Assembly (NCBI GenBank): GCA_040391535.1
Contig: JBEBXQ010000060.1
Coordinates: forward strand, 1-27,152
DNA from: JBEBXQ01 sp040391535
GTDB lineage: Bacteria; Bacteroidota; Bacteroidia; Cytophagales; Spirosomataceae
DNA: 27,152 nt
Direction: 5' to 3'
The translations under genes were made by a program, and so were the position numbers. Of this stretch, positions 7,814 to 16,377 are shown in pieces; the stretch's first letter is position 1, and the number at the start of each line of letters is the position of its first letter. The notes under the pieces are model-generated. The model saw nothing but the letters and a program-made list of their open reading frames with translations, was not told where the DNA came from and did no database searches.

Positions 7814-10219
7814 ATGGTAAAGTACAGCGATGACCCTGCCGGATCTTCTCTTCTGCATGGTGTTTCACCACCTCCGGATTTGTTTCGTATTCTGAAAGTC
7901 CTGGCCAGCCGATGGTATTGGCTACTGGCAGTAATGGTGATTTTCGTGCTGGCCGGATGGCTGTTCATAAAGCTGGTTAAACCATCTTACGTGGCAGAGG
8001 CAACACTGGAGTATCTTGAAAAAAAGTCGGTGATTGATGATCTGAATACGTCAGTTCCCGGTTATTTTTTTAGCAACGGAAATGAAGCGTTTAGAACAGA
8101 GAAGTATAAGATTATTTCAGGAGAGGTGATAACGAATGCACTGAATCGTACCCGGCCTTTCTTTGTTTTTTTCAGAATCAAGGATTTACGGAAAATTGAT
8201 ACGTATCCGTTTTTTCCTGTTGATACTGAGATACTGCACTTTGACGAAAATCTGTTCGAATCAGGGGTATTTGTACTTTCTGATGATCTGAAGCTGAGTT
8301 ACCGCCTGACTGATCAGATCATTCCTCTGGATTACGGACAGGATCAGGTTGTAGAAGTGAGAGGGTTGACATTCCGGATAAAGGAAATTCATACTGCACC
8401 GGGGTATGATTATGAATTCGAGTATGCCGCTACTCCCAAAAGGCTGAAGGAAATTACGGAACGATTGGAATTAAAAGAAGTAAATGAGCATATTCCCGTG
8501 ATGAAACTCACCTTTAAACACCATAATCAGGAGTTTGCGACCGGTTTTATACACCATCTGCTGGAAGCCTATGAGGCCTATGACCTAAAACAAAAACTGA
8601 TTTCGACGGACCTTACCCTTACTTTTATTCAGTCAAAACTGAAGGAACTGGATGACTCGCTTAAAAATGCTTCCGCAGCCTTAAAGGTGTTCAGAGTGCA
8701 GAAGCAATTAGCAGATCCGGAGGGGGAAATTAAGGAATCAGCTTTGCAGATCAGGACACTGGAACAGGAGGGCAGAAAGTTGCTGCTGGAGAAAGAATTT
8801 GTTGATTTGTTACAGCAGAATCTGGACACGGCTTTATACATCGGAATTGATTTCCTGCCGCTGGGATGGGATGAACAGGCCGACAGAATATTGGTGATGC
8901 TGCTGGATCAGTACAATGAATTGATAGGCAAGCGTCATGAATTGCTGGTGACCCGGCTTCCTGTATCTGCTGCAGTGAAAAATATTGATTTGCAGATTAA
9001 CCAGCTCAAAAGACGTCTGGTGGAAAATCTGAAACATCAGCATGCCCGCAATGAGAAGGCGTGGGACTTTAACCGCGATCAATTGACACAGCAGAAAAAG
9101 AGAATGGTAGAGTTACCTGCTCATGAACAGGATTATCAGAACCTTCTCAGGAATTATCAGATAAATGAACATATTTATTCACTGTTGGTAAACAGGCAGC
9201 TTGAAGCTTCGGTGATGAAATCGGGTATGGTTCCGTCCTTTAAAATCATAGATATTCATGAGGTTGAGAAAATATTTCCCAAAAAAGGGCAGACCATGAT
9301 TTTTTTCTGCACGCTGGGTTTGCTTTGCGGGTGTATGCTGGTCTTGGTGAAGCGGAAAATAAACAACCGGTTTTACAGGTTTCAGGATTTAAATGCTTTG
9401 CATCATGTAAAACTGGTTGGTGTTATCCCTCATTTCAGTGATCAGCTGAAAGATGCTGGTGAGGATGTAGTATTGCTGAACAATGATCGCTCTTCTTTTT
9501 CTGAAGCATTCAGTAACCTCCGTATGCAGATCAGTGTGAATACCGGAACTGCTGAAAACGGGAAGATTGTGGTCATTACGTCTTTCGGAGCCGGAGACGG
9601 AAAGTCATTTGTAGGAGTAAACCTGGGACTGTCCTTTGCACGGATGAATAAGAGAATATTGCTGATAGGGGCAGATATGAGAATGCCTTCAGTGGACAAG
9701 TACTTTTCTGTAAATGGCAAAAGCGGATTAAGCGATTATCTTGAAAACCCCGGGATAAATGTAACAGACATTATACAGCAAACAGCCATTCAGGGAATAC
9801 ATCATATCAGCGCAGGACAAGGCAGGTGCTATAACAGCACTGAACTTTTACAAAACGGGGCCATACAGGTGTTACTGGAAACCTGCAGAAAAGACTATGA
9901 TATCATTATTCTGGATACACCACCTGTGGGTATTCTTTCAGATGCTATTCCGCTGATGCAACTGGCAGACCAAATTCTCTATATTGTCAGGTGGTTGTAT
10001 TCTCCGGAAACGGCCGGGCAGTATGGAGATGCAATCTGTAAGCAATTTGGTTTTAAGAATATGCAGCTTCTGGTAAATGATTATTATAAGGATGGCCTCT
10101 ATCAGTCGCTGGTTTCCTACGAGCCGGAATCCTGGTTGCCGGCTATATATAGTCAGCGTAAAGACGGTGATGGTTATTATCTGGTACAAAGGAACAGAAC
10201 AGGCAGAAATACCAGCTAG
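7814..10219 (+). CDS. Wzc-type polysaccharide chain-length regulator / tyrosine autokinase
   Basis: Inner-membrane co-polymerase that controls length and export of capsule or exopolysaccharide. In the 801-residue protein, TM1 lies near 33-52 (WYWLLAVMVIFVLAGWLFI), a periplasmic Wzz domain with coiled coil follows (about 270-460), and TM2 near 494-514 (MIFFCTLGLLCGCMLVLV). The C-terminal BY-kinase has a Walker A-like loop (TSFGAGDGKS, near 588-597), Walker A' LLIGADMRMP, Walker B IIILDTPPVG, and a tyrosine-rich tail (DYYKDGLYQS, IYSQ, DGYY) for autophosphorylation. In the A' motif the first Asp of the classical DxD is Gly; I recall this GAD form in many Bacteroidota Wzc proteins, so I do not read it as loss of function. 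The outer-membrane partner Wza and the phosphatase Wzb are not here. It follows glf after a possible attenuator. Confidence 0.93.
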   Translation: MVKYSDDPAGSSLLHGVSPPPDLFRILKVLASRWYWLLAVMVIFVLAGWLFIKLVKPSYVAEATLEYLEKKSVIDDLNTSVPGYFFSNGNEAFRTEKYKIISGEVITNALNRTRPFFVFFRIKDLRKIDTYPFFPVDTEILHFDENLFESGVFVLSDDLKLSYRLTDQIIPLDYGQDQVVEVRGLTFRIKEIHTAPGYDYEFEYAATPKRLKEITERLELKEVNEHIPVMKLTFKHHNQEFATGFIHHLLEAYEAYDLKQKLISTDLTLTFIQSKLKELDDSLKNASAALKVFRVQKQLADPEGEIKESALQIRTLEQEGRKLLLEKEFVDLLQQNLDTALYIGIDFLPLGWDEQADRILVMLLDQYNELIGKRHELLVTRLPVSAAVKNIDLQINQLKRRLVENLKHQHARNEKAWDFNRDQLTQQKKRMVELPAHEQDYQNLLRNYQINEHIYSLLVNRQLEASVMKSGMVPSFKIIDIHEVEKIFPKKGQTMIFFCTLGLLCGCMLVLVKRKINNRFYRFQDLNALHHVKLVGVIPHFSDQLKDAGEDVVLLNNDRSSFSEAFSNLRMQISVNTGTAENGKIVVITSFGAGDGKSFVGVNLGLSFARMNKRILLIGADMRMPSVDKYFSVNGKSGLSDYLENPGINVTDIIQQTAIQGIHHISAGQGRCYNSTELLQNGAIQVLLETCRKDYDIIILDTPPVGILSDAIPLMQLADQILYIVRWLYSPETAGQYGDAICKQFGFKNMQLLVNDYYKDGLYQSLVSYEPESWLPAIYSQRKDGDGYYLVQRNRTGRNTS

Positions 10220-10248
10220 AGGCTTCCTGCCTGTCAGGATATTTTCTG

Positions 10249-11433
10249 TTATAGCTGCATATTTTTAATCACCATGGCACTGGCACCACCACCACCGTTA
10301 CAGATCCCGGCAGCGCCGTATTTTGCCTGGTTCTGTTGCAGAATGTGGATAAGTGTGACGATTATGCGTGCTCCGCTGCAACCTAACGGGTGACCAAGTG
10401 AAACGGCTCCGCCATTGACATTCACCCTGTCAGGCGGGATATTCAGCATTTTAGTATTAGCAATACCTACGACAGAAAAAGCCTCATTCAGTTCAAAGTA
10501 TTCAATATCCTCCATCCTCAGATTTGCTTTGGATACCGCCTTGGGTAAAGCAAGCGATGGCGTAGTGGTAAACCATTCCGGTGCCTGTTCGGCGTCAGCG
10601 TAGCCGATAATGCTGGCGATGGGTTTCAGGTTTAATGCTTCAGCCCTTTCTTTACTCATCAGCAGCAACACTGCGGCTCCGTCATTCATGGTAGATGCGT
10701 TGGCTGCAGTAACGGTTCCGTCTTTGGTAAAAGCCGGGCGTAAAGACGGGATTTTATCAAATTGTACATGATAAGGTTCTTCGTCCTTGTCAATGGTAAC
10801 GGTTCCGCCACGTTGTGGCACTTCTACGGGAATGATTTCTTCTCTGAATTTACCTTCCTCAATGGCACGCTGGCTACGCTGATAACTTGTAATGGCAAAC
10901 TGATCCTGCTCCTCACGGCTGATGCCACATTCCGAGGCGCACAACTCAGCAGCCATACCCATCGCATAGTCATGATATACATCAGTGAGCCCGTCTTTGG
11001 CGAGTCCGTCTACCAGTTGTGTATTACCGTATTTGTGGCCCCATCGCATATCAGTAGCGTAAAACGGCACATTACTCATGCTTTCCATACCTCCGGCAAT
11101 AATAATTCCGGCATCACCCAGGCGGATGCTTTGCGCGGCCATGGAAAGTGCTTTCATACCACTGGCACAAACTTTATTGACCGTCGTGGCAATCACTTCA
11201 TCCGGTAATCCTGCAAATTTTGAGGCTTGGCGGGCGGGTGCCTGCCCAAGGTTAGCCTGCATCACAGATCCCATCATTACTTCCTGTACCAGCTCCGGGC
11301 TGATGCCTGCTTTCTGAATAACTCCTTTGATGGCTGCAGCACCCAGACGGGTAGCTGAAAGGGCTTTCAGAGTTCCGCCGAAACTTCCGATCGGAGTTCT
11401 TCCGGCGGCAATAATATATACTTCCTGTTGCAT
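10249..11433 (-). CDS. acetyl-CoA C-acetyltransferase (thiolase)
   Basis: Thiolase II type enzyme; with the upstream CoA-transferase it would cleave acetoacetyl-CoA with CoA to two acetyl-CoA, or run in reverse. The 394 residues carry the active-site nucleophile Cys89 in VNKVCASGMKA, NEAFSVVGI, His348 in SLGHPLGCSG and Cys378 in GICNGGGGASAM, the same residue numbers as in the well-known Zoogloea enzyme. The start MQQEVYIIAAGRTPIG is the family N-terminus. It is the last gene of the scoA-scoB-thiolase set, 24 nt after scoB. Its stop faces that of the wzc-type gene 29 nt away, with no clear shared terminator. Confidence 0.96.
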   Translation of the reverse strand: MQQEVYIIAAGRTPIGSFGGTLKALSATRLGAAAIKGVIQKAGISPELVQEVMMGSVMQANLGQAPARQASKFAGLPDEVIATTVNKVCASGMKALSMAAQSIRLGDAGIIIAGGMESMSNVPFYATDMRWGHKYGNTQLVDGLAKDGLTDVYHDYAMGMAAELCASECGISREEQDQFAITSYQRSQRAIEEGKFREEIIPVEVPQRGGTVTIDKDEEPYHVQFDKIPSLRPAFTKDGTVTAANASTMNDGAAVLLLMSKERAEALNLKPIASIIGYADAEQAPEWFTTTPSLALPKAVSKANLRMEDIEYFELNEAFSVVGIANTKMLNIPPDRVNVNGGAVSLGHPLGCSGARIIVTLIHILQQNQAKYGAAGICNGGGGASAMVIKNMQL

Positions 11434-11457
11434 GTGCTGAGATTGATGATAAAATTT

Positions 11458-12117
11458 TTAAAAAGCCATTTCCGGGACATTGTCAGGAATGATCAGCTTT
11501 CCGGCAGTGGCTGCCTGTATTTCTTCTGTACTTACGCCCGGAGCCCTTTCCTTCAGAAGGAATCCTCCTTCCGGTAATATATCCAGGCAGGCAAGTTCGG
11601 TAACGATTTTTTTGATGCATCCGACACCGGTTAACGGCAGTGTGCATTCCGGTAACAGCTTTGATTCTCCGTATTTATTCACGTGCTGCATGGCAACAAT
11701 GATGTTGTCAACACCCGCCACCAGATCCATCGCACCGCCCATTCCCTTGACCATTTTACCCGGAATCTGCCAGTTCGCAATATCACCGTTTTCGGATACC
11801 TCCATGGCTCCTAAAATAGTCAGGTTGATTTTGCCTGCACGGATCATTCCGAAACTGAGAGCGGAATCGAACAATGCGGATCCTGGTAATGTTGTGATGG
11901 TTTGTTTGCCAGCGTTTATGTAATCGGCGTCTTCCTCGCCGTCAAACGGAAAGGGGCCTAAACCCAGCAAGCCGTTTTCACTTTGTAATACTACATTGAT
12001 TTCTTCCGGAATATAATTGGCCACCAGCGTTGGAATACCAATGCCCAGATTAACATAGTAACCGTCCTTCAGTTCTTTTGCGATCCTTTGTGCGATCTGC
12101 TCTTTAGTAAGTGCCAT
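11458..12117 (-). CDS. scoB: 3-oxoacid CoA-transferase subunit B
   Basis: Beta subunit of succinyl-CoA (or acetyl-CoA):acetoacetate CoA-transferase, which activates acetoacetate. The 219-residue protein has the family N-terminus ALTKEQIAQRIAKELKDG, VNLGIGIPTLVANY, the catalytic Glu47 in QSENGLLGLGPFP, MGGAMDLVAGV and TLPLTGVGC. I start it at the ATG at 12117; an in-frame TTG at 12132 would add five residues, and the ATG gives the family start MALTKEQ. It begins 16 nt after the scoA stop and ends 24 nt before the thiolase, so the three genes form one operon. Confidence 0.96.
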   Translation of the reverse strand: MALTKEQIAQRIAKELKDGYYVNLGIGIPTLVANYIPEEINVVLQSENGLLGLGPFPFDGEEDADYINAGKQTITTLPGSALFDSALSFGMIRAGKINLTILGAMEVSENGDIANWQIPGKMVKGMGGAMDLVAGVDNIIVAMQHVNKYGESKLLPECTLPLTGVGCIKKIVTELACLDILPEGGFLLKERAPGVSTEEIQAATAGKLIIPDNVPEMAF

Positions 12118-12133
12118 AATATGTACCCGCAAA

Positions 12134-12844
12134 TTAGTGTGTCCTTACTGTTTTGTTTTCAATTCTCTTTTCGTAGGCTTCTCCCTGGAAAATCCGGTGA
12201 ACATAGATACCCGGTGTATGAATTTCATCAGGGTTCAGCGTTCCGGCAGGTACCAGTTCTTCCACTTCCGCAATGGTGATTTTTCCTGCCATAGCCACCA
12301 GCGGATTGAAGTTACGTGCAGTGCCTCTGAAAATAAGGTTGCCGCTTGTGTCTCCTTTCCATGCTTTGACAAGTGCAAAATCGACTTCAAAAGCAGATTC
12401 AAGCAAGTAGTTTCTCTCTTTACCATGAAACGTAAATTTCCGGACTTCCTTTCCTGCTGCAACCATAGTCCCTACACCGGCGGGAGTGAACACAGCGGGC
12501 ATTCCATAACCTGCCGCCATAAGCCGTGTCGCTAATGTTCCCTGCGGTACCAGCTCTACTTCCAGTTCGCCTGCCAGCATCTGCCTTTCAAACTCAGCGT
12601 TTTCACCAATATAGGAGGCGATCATTTTCCTGATTTGTCTTTTTTGCAGCAGCAATCCAAGCCCGAAGTCGTCAACACCTGCATTATTACTGATACAGGT
12701 AAGGTTACGGACCTCTTTTTGCAGTAAAGCCCGGATCAGGTTTTCCGGAATGCCGCATAATCCGAATCCGCCAATGGCCAGTGTGCAGCCGTCGGGGATA
12801 TCCTGTACTGATTCGTATGCGTTATTTACGGTTTTGCTAATCAT
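12134..12844 (-). CDS. scoA: 3-oxoacid CoA-transferase subunit A
   Basis: Alpha subunit of the acetoacetate CoA-transferase; binds CoA while the catalytic Glu is in ScoB. Over 236 residues it shows the CoA-binding loop LAIGGFGLCGIPENLI, ISNNAGVDDFGLGLLL, ASYIGENAEFERQ, VELVPQGTLATRL, and the glycine-rich FTPAGVGTMVA, ending with the family region TLNPDEIHTPGIYV. Alpha and beta subunits are separate genes, as is usual in bacteria. It is the first gene of the operon; the 160 nt upstream contain the terminator of the preceding M48 gene and an A/T-rich stretch with a partial -7-like TAATTTAC, so a dedicated promoter is expected there. Confidence 0.96.
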   Translation of the reverse strand: MISKTVNNAYESVQDIPDGCTLAIGGFGLCGIPENLIRALLQKEVRNLTCISNNAGVDDFGLGLLLQKRQIRKMIASYIGENAEFERQMLAGELEVELVPQGTLATRLMAAGYGMPAVFTPAGVGTMVAAGKEVRKFTFHGKERNYLLESAFEVDFALVKAWKGDTSGNLIFRGTARNFNPLVAMAGKITIAEVEELVPAGTLNPDEIHTPGIYVHRIFQGEAYEKRIENKTVRTH

Positions 12845-12907
12845 AAGTGGTTGCCGGAAACAGTCGGTTTAATATCTCGTAAATTATATCGAATATACAG
12901 AGTATAT

Positions 12908-12947
12908 ATAAAAAAAGCCTGGCCAAAGGAAAAACTGACCAGACTTT
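12908..12947 (-). terminator. intrinsic terminator after the M48 protease gene
   Basis: On the minus strand AAAGTCTGG (12947-12939) pairs with CCAGGCTTT (12922-12914), with one G-U pair, around a 16-nt loop, followed by a run of T (12916-12908). It lies about 60 nt after the M48 stop, upstream of scoA. Confidence 0.8.
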
Positions 12948-13007
12948 CAAAAGGCATTTACACCTGAAAACTACCTCTTTTTCAGAAAATGCGACAGGTT
13001 ATACCGT

Positions 13008-14480
13008 TTATTTCGCTATCACTTTTACCAACATACCTTTAGTGACCTGATCTGTATCTTTCATGGAATTAAGGATACCCAGCTCCGGAATACGCTTGTC
13101 GGTCATTCCTAAATCTTTCATAGCCTGTCCGAAGGTAGTATTGCGGCTGACCGCTCTGATTCGTACCCGCTCGGGCTCTCTGCTTAATTTCTCGCGGTCG
13201 GTCAGTGTTCTGAATGATTGCGCCACATTACTGAAAGATGAAGCATAGTTATTGTAGTTCGGCACATGGCTCATCCCGTGGAATACATAAAACAGATTAT
13301 TATACGGGATAATCCAGGTACCTACCTGAACCGTTGTTTTGGGATCCTGGGTTGTGGCCTGTCCTTGCTCATTGGTTTCCTGAATCTGAGACACAAGAAC
13401 AGCTGAGCGGGCACCGTTGATGTTCTGGGTATTGTTGGAAATAACTTTAAAGCTGTACTGTTTTATAATATTCTGAGTCACTTCTTCCAGTGTTTTACCT
13501 TCACCCAACGTCAGCATCATCATCGCTTTACCATCTTTAGGTGCCATCTGAAACTGGATAGGAGAGTTTTCGTACTGCCAGTCTTTCGGAACCGGGAACT
13601 GGAATTTAAGTGTAGGATGATAGAAAATACTGTTCTCTACAAAACCCTGCTTGGGATCCTCTCCATAAATGATTCCATCGATCATGCGCAGATAACTGTC
13701 CCGGTTTACCTGATAATCGGACGGGTTTTTCTGCTGATACTCCGTTGTCATGCTGTGTACATTATTATAACGGTCACCCGGATCAGGGTGGGTAGACATG
13801 AAGGTTGGAATAGACTGCCCGCTTTCATCACTCATTCTTTTCAGTGTATTGAAAAAATTGGCCATCTGATGGGAGTCATAACCGATTTTACTGGAATATT
13901 CCACCCCGATTTTATCTGATTCTGATTCATGGGCCCGGCTGTAGCTTAGCAGGAGCATACCCAGGCTTTGCTGGGCGGCGTCGGCCATCTGACGGAATTG
14001 TTCAGAAACGACCATTCCGGCGATCAGTCCCACCTGCCCCAACATCTGGCTTGTCTGCTGACGCGCGGAGTGACGGGCTGTAATATGTCCGATTTCATGC
14101 CCCAGTACACCTGCAAATTCGGCTTCGTTGTTGAAATGAGCCATGATTCCGCGCGTGAAGTAAACAAAGCCTCCGGGGACAGCAAATGCATTGACTACCG
14201 GTGAGTCAACAATTGTAAATGTATAATTCAGGTCGGGGCGATGCGATATTTTAGCCATTGCAGTACCTTTTTCGGTAATGAATTTCTGTAACTTATCGTC
14301 CTCATACAGACCCATTGAGGCAATCACTGAAGGGTGATATTGTTGTCCCATAGCAATTTCCTGATCCTGCGACATGAAGATCAGCTCCTTTTTTCCTGTT
14401 ACCGGGTTCCGGGAACAGGAGGAAAGCACCACCATAGCGGCAAGGCTTAATACATAAAACAGATGAGGCATCCTTTTCAT
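13008..14480 (-). CDS. M48 family metalloprotease, lipoprotein
   Basis: Zinc metalloprotease related to BepA/YfgC and Oma1-type envelope proteases, probably tethered in the periplasm. Residues 1-22 form a lipoprotein signal ending in the lipobox LSSC (Cys22). The catalytic region has GVLGHEIGHITARH with His128, Glu129 and His132, and the third zinc ligand Glu185 in HESESD. The region 280-490 is not protease: a strand-rich segment (FQFPVPKDWQYE, MMMLTLGEG) and a short C-terminal LysM-like/SH3-like end (FGQAMKDLGMTDKRIPELG, TKGMLVKVIAK). The 490 residues match this longer Bacteroidota-type variant. It is a lone gene with its own terminator, divergent from the acyltransferase gene. A second ATG at residue 4 is an alternative start. 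A role in envelope quality control is inferred from the family. Confidence 0.93.
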   Translation of the reverse strand: MKRMPHLFYVLSLAAMVVLSSCSRNPVTGKKELIFMSQDQEIAMGQQYHPSVIASMGLYEDDKLQKFITEKGTAMAKISHRPDLNYTFTIVDSPVVNAFAVPGGFVYFTRGIMAHFNNEAEFAGVLGHEIGHITARHSARQQTSQMLGQVGLIAGMVVSEQFRQMADAAQQSLGMLLLSYSRAHESESDKIGVEYSSKIGYDSHQMANFFNTLKRMSDESGQSIPTFMSTHPDPGDRYNNVHSMTTEYQQKNPSDYQVNRDSYLRMIDGIIYGEDPKQGFVENSIFYHPTLKFQFPVPKDWQYENSPIQFQMAPKDGKAMMMLTLGEGKTLEEVTQNIIKQYSFKVISNNTQNINGARSAVLVSQIQETNEQGQATTQDPKTTVQVGTWIIPYNNLFYVFHGMSHVPNYNNYASSFSNVAQSFRTLTDREKLSREPERVRIRAVSRNTTFGQAMKDLGMTDKRIPELGILNSMKDTDQVTKGMLVKVIAK

Positions 14481-14655
14481 AAAAATGCAGATATATTGTA
14501 TAATTAATGATTCTGATAAAATTTAATTCAAAATAGTATTAATATTAATATGTTAATTTGGGGAAAAAGTCACAATTAATACAAAATATTTTTCAGCATT
14601 ATTTGTACGTTTAGTTTCATGCACGATAATAGTACTTTATTTCAGTTAATTACAA
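14481..14655. promoter_or_regulatory. A/T-rich divergent intergenic region
   Basis: This 175-nt spacer must hold the promoters of the minus-strand M48 gene and the plus-strand acyltransferase. I see only near matches to TAnnTTTG (such as TATTTTG on the minus strand), plus a 14-nt palindrome TATTAATATTAATA at 14537-14550 that may be an operator or just A/T-rich sequence. Confidence 0.4.
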
Positions 14656-15480
14656 ATGTATTTGAAAAAGAGGTCATATAGTATATTACCACGCTGGCTT
14701 GAATGGCTGGATATCTTCGGATTATTTGAAAAAGATCCGTTTGGTAACCTTTTGTTCATACGCAGGATACTGATTATGGTGATCGGCTGGTTTACCTATT
14801 ACCGGTATACAGCTGTTAATAAAATTAAAATTACCGGTACAGAGCATTTGCATAATCTTCCTGATCAGCAGGTACTTTTTTTATCAAATCATCAGACCTA
14901 CTTTGCTGATGTAATCGCCTTTTACCATATTTTCTGTGCTGTTAAATGGGGATATAAAGATACCATGAGTCCGCCGTTTTATTTGTTTTCACCGCGTGTC
15001 AGGAGTTATTATGTGGCTGCTGCTGAAACCGTTCAGGGGGGGATATTGCCCAGGCTGTTCAGTATGGCCGGCGCAATTCCTATTAACAGGTCCTGGCGCT
15101 CCGATGGTCAGAATGTTCAGCGTGAACTGGATACTTCGGCTCAGGACAAAATCGGGATGGGCTTGGGTCACGGATGGGTGATCAGCTTTCCTCAGGGTAC
15201 TACCAAGCCCTACGCACCGGTAAGGAAAGGAACCGCCCACCTGATTAAAGAACATCGCCCTATTGTGGTGCCGGTGGTTATCAATGGGTTCCGGAGGGCA
15301 TTTGATAAAAAAGGACTGCGGTTCAAAAAACGGAATACCCTGATTACTGTCTGTTTCAAAGCTCCTCTGACTTTTGGGCCTGATGAAAGTGTGGATAGTA
15401 TGGTAGCCCGTATCACCAAAGCCATTGAACAGGATATTCCGCTGGAAAAACTCAACTGGCTGAAAAACAATGAAGAGTAA
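14656..15480 (+). CDS. divergent PlsC-type 1-acyl-glycerol-3-phosphate acyltransferase
   Basis: Membrane-associated acyltransferase of the LPLAT fold; the probable role is acylation of lysophosphatidic acid or a related lipid. Block I is SNHQTYFADVIAF, where His and Asp are five residues apart (HX5D instead of HX4D). Block II is GAIPINRSW, block III is FPQGTTKPYAPV (normally FPEGTR), and block IV is PIVVPVVING. A hydrophobic stretch LLFIRRILIMVIGWFTYYRY lies before block I. At 274 residues it is slightly longer than a typical PlsC. The altered blocks make substrate assignment uncertain, though the fold assignment is firm. It is a single gene, convergent with msrC, whose stop is one base away. 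Confidence 0.82.
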   Translation: MYLKKRSYSILPRWLEWLDIFGLFEKDPFGNLLFIRRILIMVIGWFTYYRYTAVNKIKITGTEHLHNLPDQQVLFLSNHQTYFADVIAFYHIFCAVKWGYKDTMSPPFYLFSPRVRSYYVAAAETVQGGILPRLFSMAGAIPINRSWRSDGQNVQRELDTSAQDKIGMGLGHGWVISFPQGTTKPYAPVRKGTAHLIKEHRPIVVPVVINGFRRAFDKKGLRFKKRNTLITVCFKAPLTFGPDESVDSMVARITKAIEQDIPLEKLNWLKNNEE

Positions 15481-15481
15481 A

Positions 15482-15967
15482 TCAGGCTTTTCTTTCCAGT
15501 AACCTGATAATGGAGCTAAGGCCTTTTTCATCAGTATCACTGAAATCATTGAGTTTATCACTGTCTACATCTAAAATCATAGCTACCTCACCGTTGCGGT
15601 GAAATACGGGAAGTACTATTTCGGATCGTGACGCGGAGCTACAGGCGATATGTCCCGGAAACTGATCCACGTCGGGTACAATGATTGTTTTTCCGGAAGA
15701 ATAGGCAGCGCCGCACACTCCTTTATGAAAGGGGATGCGTGTGCAGGCAATGGGGCCCTGGAACGGGCCGAGTACAAGCTGACCTTCCTTGACCAGATAG
15801 AATCCGACCCAGAAAAAGCCGAATGCTTCTTTCAGCGCGGCAGTTATATTGGCGAGATTGGCGATAAGATCACTTTCGTCAGCGGTTAAGCTTTCGATCT
15901 GAGGAAGTAAAATCTCATATAATGATGCCCTGTCTGTATTTGCAGGGATGATAAGTTCTTCTGCCAT
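15482..15967 (-). CDS. msrC: free methionine-R-sulfoxide reductase (GAF domain)
   Basis: Reduces free L-methionine-R-sulfoxide to methionine with thioredoxin as electron donor, in the cytoplasm. The protein is a single GAF domain of 161 residues. It has all three family cysteines: Cys75 (GPIACTRI), Cys85 (KGVCGAA) and Cys109 (HIACSSASRSEIV), with VPDVDQFPGH and the closing LDVDSDKLNDFSDTDE. The spacing equals that of E. coli fRMsr (Cys84/94/118). The gene is convergent with the acyltransferase, with one base between the stop codons. Upstream lies the spacer before the Cys-rich small gene. Confidence 0.95.
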   Translation of the reverse strand: MAEELIIPANTDRASLYEILLPQIESLTADESDLIANLANITAALKEAFGFFWVGFYLVKEGQLVLGPFQGPIACTRIPFHKGVCGAAYSSGKTIIVPDVDQFPGHIACSSASRSEIVLPVFHRNGEVAMILDVDSDKLNDFSDTDEKGLSSIIRLLERKA

Positions 15968-16042
15968 GTTATCAGGTTGATGTCGTGATGGTTACATTCA
16001 GTTTTATTTGAAAATGCGGATGCAGATTCAGGTCTGTTTTAA

Positions 16043-16072
16043 TTGGATTGTCTCTAAATAGAATTATATTTG
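16043..16072 (+). promoter_or_regulatory. Bacteroidota-type promoter for the small Cys-rich gene
   Basis: TTG (16043-16045), 19-nt spacer, TATATTTG (16065-16072): a full match to the -33/-7 consensus, ending 19 nt before the ATG at 16092. The leader would be very short. Its presence is the main reason to believe that the short downstream frame is a gene. Confidence 0.72.
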
Positions 16073-16091
16073 TGACAAAATTACGAATCAA

Positions 16092-16253
16092 ATGAACGAT
16101 ATACTACTGCCTGAGTGGTTAACAGAGGAAAACGATCAGGGGGAATGGCAGGCACGCATGCTTTCAGACCAGGAGTGCTGTGTTTTTAAGAAATGTTGTA
16201 AATCATACAAAAAGAAAGGTAAGCGTTGCAAAAAGTGCCCTAAAAAGGGTTGA
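16092..16253 (+). CDS. 53-residue cysteine- and lysine-rich small protein, function unknown
   Basis: An ATG-to-TGA frame of 53 codons in the 410-nt gap between msrC and the permease gene. The first half is acidic (LLPEWLTEENDQGEWQ), the second half strongly basic with six cysteines: Cys29, 30, 35, 36, 46 and 49, giving the pattern CCx4CCx9CxxC among many lysines, ending KKG. There is no signal peptide. The paired cysteines suggest metal binding or a small zinc/iron-sulfur module, and the lysines suggest contact with nucleic acid; both are inference. A full-consensus promoter lies just upstream. I do not recognise a named family. No terminator is evident before the permease gene 124 nt downstream, so co-transcription with it cannot be excluded. 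Confidence 0.7.
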   Translation: MNDILLPEWLTEENDQGEWQARMLSDQECCVFKKCCKSYKKKGKRCKKCPKKG

Positions 16254-16377
16254 TTGAAAAGCTTTCTGAACTATCCTATACTTTAATTTGATATTCCTGT
16301 TTGAAATGGCCGGATGGTTACTGATATTGCGCAGTAGTGGTACTATTGTAAAGTAAAAGGTGCCCTGAGCATATCCA

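Noticed and set aside
9636..9690. Loss of the first Asp of the Walker A' motif in the Wzc-type kinase (LLIGADMR)
   Set aside because: I recall the IGAD-type motif in many Bacteroidota Wzc homologues, while Walker A, Walker B and the Tyr tail are intact, so I do not treat it as an inactive kinase.
14537..14550. Perfect palindrome TATTAATATTAATA between the M48 and acyltransferase genes
   Set aside because: In such A/T-rich DNA a 14-nt palindrome of a repeated unit arises easily; no second copy or known regulator site supports an operator.
14989..15561. 190-codon minus-strand frame opposite the acyltransferase
   Set aside because: It overlaps two well-supported genes and has no recognisable motif or promoter.
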